Part shown: positions 1-5,190 of the stretch, piece by piece | How the letters are laid out: each line of letters begins with the position of its first letter | Position numbering within the stretch: position 1 is the first letter of the stretch | Source: JBDTMC01 sp039934475 | GTDB taxonomy: Bacteria; Acidobacteriota; Terriglobia; Bryobacterales; Bryobacteraceae | Reading direction: 5' to 3' | DNA: 9,447 nt | NCBI GenBank assembly: GCA_039934475.1 | Contig: JBDTMC010000303.1 | Span: 1 to 9,447 of the forward strand | Notes under the pieces: model-generated | Database searches by the model: none | Seen by the model: the letters and a program-made list of their open reading frames with translations, nothing else | What the model was told of the DNA's origin: nothing | Made by a program: the position numbers and the translations under genes

Positions 1-69
1 AAAGCCGCTTCGACACGGCGAACCGTGAGGACGCGGCCTTCAGGCTGGCGAAACTGACGGGAGCCCGAC

Positions 70-426
70 CTAAATGCTCAAGCCGTTCACACCCACCGTG
101 CGAAATTCATACTGCTGAATCTCAATGGCGGCTCTCCCATCCTCGCAGCGGACGACGCGGCCGCGTGCCACCAACTTCAAAGCGCACTTGTTGTTCAACT
201 GCGCCGGCCAACTGATGGCCATCTCTAACCGCTTACCTGGCAGCAACATACGGTCTGTTGTGAAAAGCACGCCGCGGCTGCTGATGTTGAGCGTGGTTCC
301 GCTTCCCGATTCCTCACCCGTCTTCTTACTGATCACCTTGAAGCGAACCTCGCGTTGGATGGGGAAACGATCCGAAGATCTGCGATCGTTTTTTTCTTTC
401 AGGACCTCCAACGGGGAATCAAACAT
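70..426 (-). CDS. PilZ-domain protein, probable c-di-GMP receptor
   Basis: This is a small single-domain PilZ protein of 118 residues from the ATG at 424-426. It is probably a cytoplasmic c-di-GMP-binding adaptor that acts by contacting a partner. Both ligand motifs are visible: RxxxR (R16 SSD R20) and the [D/N]xSxxG box as N47-I-S49-S-R-G52. Beta-strand-like stretches follow to the C-terminus, ending VNGLSI. A GTG at 451-453 would add nine basic residues (MRARKSRNF). I prefer the ATG because an AGGA lies 5 nt upstream, but a GGAGG about 13 nt before the GTG keeps that start possible. The gene is divergent from the second PilZ gene at 794, with an AT-rich gap between them. No effector domain is attached, so the controlled process is unknown. 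The family call is firm; ligand binding is inferred from the motifs. Confidence 0.85.
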   Translation of the reverse strand: MFDSPLEVLKEKNDRRSSDRFPIQREVRFKVISKKTGEESGSGTTLNISSRGVLFTTDRMLLPGKRLEMAISWPAQLNNKCALKLVARGRVVRCEDGRAAIEIQQYEFRTVGVNGLSI

Positions 427-793
427 AAAGTTCCTACTTTTCCTTGCTCTCACAGGATGCTACGCCCTCCGAAATCAATCAATAAACAGGAAGATCCAAA
501 TTGTCGCATGGTAACCGAAGTACCATTTAAATAAACCTTAATTAATCTCTTGGTCTTCTCTTATTCTAATACTGGTACGCCTAGTATAGAGCCAAATGCA
601 TACTCTTTGTAATCGCGCACACAATTTTCTTCAAAATAATGTTGAGGCTCGATGGACTCTCCTATCGGAAGCATAGCGCGGCCAATGACCGCGGCGTAAA
701 AAATCGATGGTTTTAACGCGGCAGGGGGTTCCCAAAGAGAATTTGTGAGAATCTGCCCTAACATCCACCAGCCTTCCCGCCGATGTACCGTGT
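427..793. other. AT-rich divergent intergenic region
   Basis: This 367-nt gap separates two divergent PilZ genes and should hold the promoters of both. By hand count, 471-660 is about 36% GC, against clearly GC-rich flanking genes. I find no unambiguous -35/-10 pair on either strand. There is a weak 5-bp inverted repeat, ATACT (569-573) with AGTAT (583-587). A 67-codon open frame on the minus strand (561-764) has a possible GGAAGG ribosome site. However, its third positions are AT-rich and it has no recognisable motif, so I do not call it a gene. No GEMM-type c-di-GMP riboswitch core is visible. Confidence 0.5.
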
Positions 794-1156
794 ATGGACG
801 ATCGCAGATTCGACCCGAGAATGCTTTGCGCTGACCTCGTGGAAATGACGTGGAGGGACAAAAGCGGAGGAATGCGGAGTCTGACCGCCAACCTTGAGGA
901 CATTTCCCTTTCCGGCGCCTGTGTTCAGACGGACGTGGCGGTCCCCTTGCAGACCGAGGTCGCCATCAGCTATCCGAAAGGAGAACTGAGCGGGGTGGTC
1001 CGGTATTGCGTTTTTCGCGACGTCGGGTATTTTGTGGGGCTCCAGTTTTCCGCCGGCTGCCGCTGGTCCAAACGTGAATTCAAGCCGCAACACATGTTGG
1101 ATCCACGGCGTCTGGTGGCCAGAGCGATTAGCCGGCAGAGAAGAGAACAGCCTTGA
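794..1156 (+). CDS. PilZ-domain protein, probable c-di-GMP receptor
   Basis: This is a second stand-alone PilZ protein, 120 residues, probably cytoplasmic. The c-di-GMP motifs are intact: RxxxR as R5-FDP-R9 at the very N-terminus and DxSxxG as D36-I-S38-L-S-G41. The pattern VVRYCVFRDVGYFVGLQF (about residues 68-85) is the usual later PilZ strand region, and a basic tail (REFKPQH...DPRRL) follows. The start ATG lacks a clear Shine-Dalgarno sequence, but an upstream extension would be needed to lose the RxxxR motif position, and none looks better. It is the first gene of a tight four-gene run, 14 nt before the MaoC-like gene, so it may be co-transcribed with enzymes rather than motility genes. 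Its sequence differs clearly from the PilZ at 70-426, so the pair is not a recent duplication. Confidence 0.87.
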   Translation: MDDRRFDPRMLCADLVEMTWRDKSGGMRSLTANLEDISLSGACVQTDVAVPLQTEVAISYPKGELSGVVRYCVFRDVGYFVGLQFSAGCRWSKREFKPQHMLDPRRLVARAISRQRREQP

Positions 1157-1170
1157 GGTAGACTCGGGGC

Positions 1171-1641
1171 GTGAGCCTCTATTTCGATCACTTCCAACTT
1201 GGCGCCGTTTTTGAGACGCGGGGCCGCACCATCACAGAAACCGATATCGTTCAGTTTGCCGGGTTGTCTGGGGACTTCGTCGAACTGCACATCAATGAAG
1301 AGTACGCCAAACGCTCGCCGTTTGGACGACGAATTGCCCATGGCGCACTGGTGTTCAGCATATCCACGGGTTTGATGACCCAAATGAACTGGATCAACGA
1401 CACGGTGATCGCCTTCTACGGGCTGGACCGGCTTCGTTTCACAAAACCAGTCTTCATCGGGGACACCGTGCACGTGGCGAAGAAAGTAGTCGACATGCAG
1501 CGCAAAGAACAAGGCGGCGTTGTCGTGTTCGAGACCACGGTGCTGAACCAACGGTCGGAGACAGTCCTGGTCTATACAGACCGCTTAATGATCGCCTATG
1601 GAGGACTGGAAGAGATAGAATCAGAGCAAGAGGCCTTATGA
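1171..1641 (+). CDS. MaoC-like (R)-specific enoyl-CoA hydratase family protein
   Basis: This is a 156-residue single hot-dog-fold protein of the MaoC/hydratase-2 family, which typically adds water to or removes it from acyl-CoA thioesters. The active-site segment is visible at residues 30-58: GD with D35, then H40 five residues later, and the FGRRIAHG loop ending in H57-G58. The Asp/His spacing matches PhaJ-type hydratases, but the usual N-P between them is V-E here (GDFVELH), so the substrate may differ. Length is normal for a monofunctional family member. The start is GTG at 1171, 14 nt after the PilZ stop, with GAGG overlapping that stop as a possible ribosome site. Its 3' end overlaps the CoA-binding gene by ATGA, which suggests translational coupling. 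The family is clear; the physiological acyl-CoA is not. Confidence 0.85.
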   Translation: MSLYFDHFQLGAVFETRGRTITETDIVQFAGLSGDFVELHINEEYAKRSPFGRRIAHGALVFSISTGLMTQMNWINDTVIAFYGLDRLRFTKPVFIGDTVHVAKKVVDMQRKEQGGVVVFETTVLNQRSETVLVYTDRLMIAYGGLEEIESEQEAL

Positions 1642-2105
1642 CCCGTAACCTGATCGATCGCTTTCTTGCCTGCAGGCGTATTGCGGTGGTGGGAGTTTCG
1701 CGAACTCAGAACGACTTCAGCCGCATGCTCTTCCGGGAGTTGATGAAACGCGGCTACGAGGCATTGCCGGTCAATCCGGGGATGACCTCAGTGGAAGGCA
1801 GGCAGTGTTTCAGCAGCGTTCAGGAGATTCAGCCACGTCCAGAAGCAGTTCTGTTAATGACGCCTCCAAAGTTCACCGATGCGGTGGTCGAGGACTGCGC
1901 CAAAGCTGGCGTGGGACTGGTGTGGCTGTATCGCGCCGTGGGCTCCGGAGCCGTGACGGAGAGCGCGGTGGAATTCTGCCGGAGCCACAACATCGATTGC
2001 ATCGCCGGCTATTGTCCCTACATGTTTCTGCCCGGGAGCGGAATTCCGCACTCCTTGCATGGCGTTTGGGCGAAACTCACTGGTACATGGCCGAAGTACG
2101 CGTGA
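1638..2105 (+). CDS. CoA-binding (Rossmann) domain protein, YccU-like
   Basis: This is a 155-residue protein of the CoA_binding_2 type, the stand-alone Rossmann domain related to the N-terminal domain of acyl-CoA synthetases (NDP-forming) and succinyl-CoA synthetase alpha. The nucleotide loop is IAVVGVSR (residues 15-22), followed by YEALPVNP (40-47) and VLLMTPP (71-77). The second half, GVGLVWLYRAVGSGAVTE and FCRSHNIDCIAGYCPYMF, matches the family's conserved end. A C-terminal extension (about 127-155; FLPGSGIPHSLHG...TGTWPKYA) goes beyond the minimal domain. No catalytic histidine domain or ATP-grasp partner is attached, so it probably binds CoA or acyl-CoA without making it. It starts inside the MaoC stop (ATGA) and overlaps the methyltransferase start, so the three are very likely translated from one message. 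Confidence 0.85.
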   Translation: MTRNLIDRFLACRRIAVVGVSRTQNDFSRMLFRELMKRGYEALPVNPGMTSVEGRQCFSSVQEIQPRPEAVLLMTPPKFTDAVVEDCAKAGVGLVWLYRAVGSGAVTESAVEFCRSHNIDCIAGYCPYMFLPGSGIPHSLHGVWAKLTGTWPKYA

Positions 2106-2713
2106 AACTAGGGCAGTGGGTACATGCCCACCTCCTGGAATGGTGGAATTCTCACTATGAGCGGCTTGTGGCTGACCGCAAGCACCATCTGTTGGGAGAT
2201 TTGTCCGGTGAGGTGATGGAGATCGGTGCCGGCACTGGCCCGAACTTGGCCTTTTATCCACCTGGTGTTTCCTTGACTGCGGTTGAGCCGAATCCCTACA
2301 TGCACCACTACCTGCGCCGGAAGGCGGATGCACTGGGCTTGCCACTGGAAATCCAACAGCACGTTGCGGAGCGAATCCCCGCTGAGAGCGACCGCTTCGA
2401 CGCCGTCGTGAGTACCCTCGTGCTTTGCTCCGTACAGCAACCGGCGGCGGTGCTAGCCGAGATTCGCCGGGTTCTTAAACCGGGTGGCCGATTCGTGTTC
2501 ATTGAGCACGTCGCAGCCGACGCTGGCTCATCGACGCGCCGCCGCCAGGAGTGGATTCGGCCGCTCTGTCAGTGCCTGGCGGACGGATGTCATCCGGACC
2601 GAGAGACGTGGCGTATGATCGATGAGGCCGGATTTCGCCACGTCTCGTACTCGCGATTCCGGTTGGATCTCCCGGTGGTTGGCCCGCACATCGCCGGCTA
2701 TGCCGTGAAGTGA
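2087..2713 (+). CDS. class I SAM-dependent methyltransferase, METTL7/TMT1-like
   Basis: This is a Methyltransf_11 fold enzyme of 208 residues from the ATG at 2087. A GTG at 2102 (203 residues) overlaps the upstream stop as GTGA and is an equally good start; neither has a strong ribosome site. SAM motif I is VMEIGAGTG (43-51), the acidic residue ending strand 2 is in AVEPNP (65-70), and the post-I/motif IV region reads FDAVVSTLVLCSV (104-116). RVLKPGG (128-134) and FIEHVAA (137-143) follow. Against the human METTL7A sequence as I recall it, FYPPG, TLVLCSV, EHVAA, DGC, ExW and the C-terminal PHIxGYAVK are all shared. METTL7/TMT1 enzymes methylate alkyl thiols in animals. The animal N-terminal membrane anchor is absent, so this one is probably cytosolic. 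The methyltransferase call is firm; a thiol substrate is inference. Confidence 0.85.
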   Translation: MAEVRVKLGQWVHAHLLEWWNSHYERLVADRKHHLLGDLSGEVMEIGAGTGPNLAFYPPGVSLTAVEPNPYMHHYLRRKADALGLPLEIQQHVAERIPAESDRFDAVVSTLVLCSVQQPAAVLAEIRRVLKPGGRFVFIEHVAADAGSSTRRRQEWIRPLCQCLADGCHPDRETWRMIDEAGFRHVSYSRFRLDLPVVGPHIAGYAVK

Positions 2714-2718
2714 GCCGC

Positions 2719-4416
2719 TTACTTTACGCCGATAGTGACGCCCACCGGTGAAGACGCCGCGCCCATCGTGACGATGATCGGAATAGCCTTACCGGCGGTC
2801 GCTCCTACGGGCACTCGAAGGTTGATCTGGAACATCCCATCCACCAGGCCCGGCGCGCCCCCCGCGTAGAGGACGGTGGCATCCTGGTTATCGATTTTGG
2901 CCGTAACGGGCACAACAGGCCCCGCGGCGGGACTGCCCAGAATCGAACCGTCCACGCCGGATGGGTTCGTCAGCCCGGCGCCGGTTCCGAACAAAGAGAT
3001 CACTCCTCCCTTAATGACAGGGGCGGTGTCGGAGTTCAACGAGAGCGCACCCGTGGTCTCATCCACGTTGAACGCGGCGGCCTGCCCGGTGCCCACTGAG
3101 CCGAGCGTGAATAGGGACGGAACCGAATCGACAACGGCCAGAGGGTATGCCGCGGATTGGACGCCGTTGTACTCCGCTATTGCGTTGATGATCGAGGTCG
3201 GAGGAGTGTTGTAGGGGATCATCGCTACCAATTGCGTAGCGGAAACGAAGATCAGAGACGCCGGAACGTCGTTAAACAGCATGCGCACCCCCGCTAACGA
3301 CGTAGCCAGCGTGGTGGCCGGGGGAATGGGAAGGGCGAAAGTAGTGAGCACATCGGGCCCGATTCCGGAACCGAATACCGCTACCATCTCCCCTGGCGCG
3401 ACAGAGCCGGGGATAAAGCTGGCGCCGTCTGTGATACCAAGAATCTGCGGTCCCGCCGGGAGGATCGTAAAGGCAGCCGGCTGCGAGTCGCCTCCGCCCG
3501 GGCTGGGATTCGAGACCACCAGGTTGACCGTGCCTGCAGTGCTCATCATCGACGGGGGAAGGACGGCCTGCATGGAGTTCGAACCGAGGTAGGTGGTCGC
3601 CAGCGCGCTGCTGTTGGCGACAACAAGCGATCCCGAATAGAAGTTAGCACCGTTTAGCGTGACCGTGGTAGCCCCCGACCCGGCGACATTTCGCATCGGC
3701 CAAATGGTGTACAGCACTGGCAATCCGGGGTTCACCGTGAGGATCACCGGCACGGCTTGGGTCTTGTTCGAAGCCGTCGGTGCACCGACGTTGATCGTGC
3801 CCTTGAAGGTTCCAGGCGCTAGACCGCTTGGATCGATGCTCACGCTTAGCGTAGACATGAATCCGGGAAAGATAATGCCGTTCGCCGGAGTTACACTCAA
3901 CCACGAAGCGCCCGACACCGCGGCCGTATACGACATGAGACCGCCGTTCCCCGACACGCTGAGGAACTGAGTGGACACTCCCGGATCGCCCCGTGTGAAC
4001 GCTACGGTGAGAGGATTCGGTGTCACGGTCAGCGTGGCTGGCGGCGCCTTAAGCGTTAAGGTGACCGGGACTGTGAACGGCGTCATTCCTACGGAGCCAG
4101 GAGTGATGGTGACGCTGCCGGTGTAAGCCCCCAACGGAAGGCCGGTCGGGTTGACGGAAACCTTGACGGTAAGCGGCGTTCTGCCTGTATCCGGACTGGC
4201 GCTCAACCATGCGCCACCCGCCGACGTGACCGATAGTGCGACCGGGGAAGTGCTGCCGGAAACAGTGATGGAAAGGCTTACTACAGCCGGCAATTTGGCG
4301 TCACCCAGTTGATAGGTAAATGCGGCAGCGGTGGGAGAGGTCTTTAGCGTAGCCTGTGCCCTGGCGTTGCCAGCCACAGCCACAAGCCCAACAAGTACAA
4401 CAAGGGACAGTTTCAC
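2719..4416 (-). CDS. secreted Ig-like/BACON-type, IPT and TIGR03437 domain protein
   Basis: This is a 565-residue exported protein of unknown function. A Sec signal peptide covers residues 1-20, with likely cleavage at ARA|QA. Two BACON/Ig-like modules follow (about 22-123 and 127-229). Each has a WLS...P..G motif and a later NP/DPSGL..G(A/T)(Y/F).G strand, which recalls BACON carbohydrate- or mucin-binding folds. An IPT/TIG-like domain spans about 233-318 (VTLNGANFYSG). TIGR03437, the Solibacter-type C-terminal domain, spans about 323-565 (DGASFIPGSVAPGEMVAVFG...GVISLFGTGAG...PGLVDGMFQINLRVP). No catalytic residues are evident, so a surface-binding or structural role is likely. The start is GTG with AGGAG 6-7 nt upstream, both inside a perfect hairpin. 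It lies 36 nt after the DUF218 gene, and its stop is 5 nt from the convergent methyltransferase stop. Confidence 0.88.
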   Translation of the reverse strand: MKLSLVVLVGLVAVAGNARAQATLKTSPTAAAFTYQLGDAKLPAVVSLSITVSGSTSPVALSVTSAGGAWLSASPDTGRTPLTVKVSVNPTGLPLGAYTGSVTITPGSVGMTPFTVPVTLTLKAPPATLTVTPNPLTVAFTRGDPGVSTQFLSVSGNGGLMSYTAAVSGASWLSVTPANGIIFPGFMSTLSVSIDPSGLAPGTFKGTINVGAPTASNKTQAVPVILTVNPGLPVLYTIWPMRNVAGSGATTVTLNGANFYSGSLVVANSSALATTYLGSNSMQAVLPPSMMSTAGTVNLVVSNPSPGGGDSQPAAFTILPAGPQILGITDGASFIPGSVAPGEMVAVFGSGIGPDVLTTFALPIPPATTLATSLAGVRMLFNDVPASLIFVSATQLVAMIPYNTPPTSIINAIAEYNGVQSAAYPLAVVDSVPSLFTLGSVGTGQAAAFNVDETTGALSLNSDTAPVIKGGVISLFGTGAGLTNPSGVDGSILGSPAAGPVVPVTAKIDNQDATVLYAGGAPGLVDGMFQINLRVPVGATAGKAIPIIVTMGAASSPVGVTIGVK

Positions 4417-4444
4417 CGATAGACTCCTGTCGGATCTATCGGTG
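4414..4444 (-). promoter_or_regulatory. hairpin enclosing the RBS and start codon of the TIGR03437 gene
   Basis: On the minus strand a perfect 10-bp stem, CACCGATAGA (4444-4435) pairing with TCTATCGGTG (4423-4414), encloses the 11-nt loop TCCGACAGGAG. The loop contains the Shine-Dalgarno AGGAG, and the last three stem bases are the GTG start codon. It sits 8 nt after the DUF218 stop. The geometry suits translational control by start-codon occlusion or by a protein bound to GGA in the loop. It could equally act as a DNA operator. No U-tract follows, so it is not a normal terminator. The structure is directly visible; the regulatory role is inferred. Confidence 0.65.
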
Positions 4445-4452
4445 GATTTCGG

Positions 4453-5037
4453 TTAAATCTTGATACCTACGGACCACAAAAAATAGGCCAACGCCTGGCG
4501 GGTATAGATCCACCAGGCTCGGAGTCCAGTCTCGGCGGGGGATGATCGGGGAGAACCAAAAACGGTAAGTCCGCGGAATTCGAGCATCTTCTTTGTACGG
4601 TAGATGTGATAGCCGTCACTAACAAGGATGAGCGAGCGCAGGTTCATCCTTCGCATGATCTCGGCGACGGCGGCTGTGGAATGGGCCGTGCTCTCGCCCT
4701 CCGGTTCGACGATGATGTCTTCGGAGCGGACGCCTTGCCGAACCAGGTAACTGCGGCCCACCTCGCCTTCGGTGAAGACCGGATCGCCGCCGGCGCCGCC
4801 GGTTGTCAGAATCAGAGGCGCCAGCCCGCGCCGGTAGAGTTCGAGCCCGTGGTCGAGGCGGGCGCGCAGCACAGGCGACGGCTTGCCCCCGTATTCAGCC
4901 GCCCCCATAATAACGATGACGTCAGCGGCGCGCGCTTCCTCAGACACCGATTGCCGTTCGATGTGAATCGCCACCCAGGCAAGGCAGGCGAGGAATAACA
5001 GTGTCAGGAATGCCGCTGCCCACCACACTCTCTTCAT
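4453..5037 (-). CDS. membrane-anchored DUF218 (SanA/YdcF-like) protein
   Basis: This is a 194-residue DUF218 protein. An N-terminal hydrophobic segment (about 5-25) with flanking basic residues predicts one inner-membrane anchor, with the domain in the periplasm as in SanA. Family signatures are ADVIVIMGAAEYGGKPSPVL (38-57), LILTTGGAG (75-83), the EGE at about 90-92, GESTAHST (114-121) and LVSDGYHIYRTKKM (138-151, with H144). SanA-type proteins are linked to envelope barrier function in enterobacteria; the biochemical activity of the family is poorly known. The start ATG has no evident Shine-Dalgarno sequence. A TATAAT box about 90 nt upstream probably drives it. The downstream neighbour, 36 nt away on the same strand, is a secreted TIGR03437 protein, so the two may form a small envelope operon. 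Confidence 0.87.
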   Translation of the reverse strand: MKRVWWAAAFLTLLFLACLAWVAIHIERQSVSEEARAADVIVIMGAAEYGGKPSPVLRARLDHGLELYRRGLAPLILTTGGAGGDPVFTEGEVGRSYLVRQGVRSEDIIVEPEGESTAHSTAAVAEIMRRMNLRSLILVSDGYHIYRTKKMLEFRGLTVFGSPRSSPAETGLRAWWIYTRQALAYFLWSVGIKI

Positions 5038-5127
5038 CGTTTGGCCAAAGTGTATCGTAGCCTAGTTTCAAATCCACCTTCATTCCCGACTCTTTTCGAG
5101 GCCTACCATTTCCTGAAAGGGGGGTGC

Positions 5128-5156
5128 ATTATAGTAGTGAATATCACTACTAGGCG
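5128..5156 (-). promoter_or_regulatory. candidate promoter for the DUF218 gene
   Basis: A perfect TATAAT is read on the minus strand at 5133-5128, about 90 nt upstream of the DUF218 start and pointing toward it. The hexamer at 17-bp spacing (5156-5151, CGCCTA) is a poor -35. The promoter would therefore be weak, activator-dependent or otherwise non-standard. The adjoining palindrome fills the spacer. Without transcript data this rests on one perfect element and its position. Confidence 0.45.
5132..5152. repeat. perfect 9-bp inverted repeat, operator-like
   Basis: TAGTAGTGA (5132-5140) and TCACTACTA (5144-5152) are exact reverse complements separated by ATA. The repeat overlaps the last two bases of the TATAAT box on the minus strand and covers the promoter spacer. 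That is where a dimeric repressor would block RNA polymerase. No regulator gene is in the window. The TAGTA/TACTA ends loosely recall BlaI/MecI-type dyads, but the match is too weak to name the family. With no T-run, it is an unlikely terminator for the efflux genes that end at 5191. Confidence 0.6.
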
Positions 5157-5190
5157 CGCTGCGCGTTGGAGCCTCCGTCCATGCACTCCG

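Noticed and set aside
1..69. Possible end of a plus-strand gene at the left edge (a frame reading RFDTANREDAAFRLAKL).
   Set aside because: The frame runs on into the PilZ gene on the other strand without a sensible stop and matches nothing I recognise; no minus-strand start is supported either. Too little sequence to call.
561..764. 67-codon minus-strand ORF in the AT-rich gap.
   Set aside because: No recognisable motif, and codon third positions are unlike the neighbouring genes. Kept only as a finding to test.
427..793. c-di-GMP riboswitch upstream of a PilZ gene.
   Set aside because: No GEMM-type conserved core or tetraloop-receptor arrangement is visible in either direction.
1805..2086. 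Upstream extension of the methyltransferase frame to 302 residues.
   Set aside because: The extra N-terminus is arginine/serine-rich out-of-frame sequence lying wholly inside the CoA-binding gene. The METTL7-like homology begins after 2102.
5132..5152. Rho-independent terminator for the efflux operon.
   Set aside because: The 9-bp palindrome is AT-rich and has no following T-run on the minus strand; it overlaps a TATAAT box and fits an operator better.
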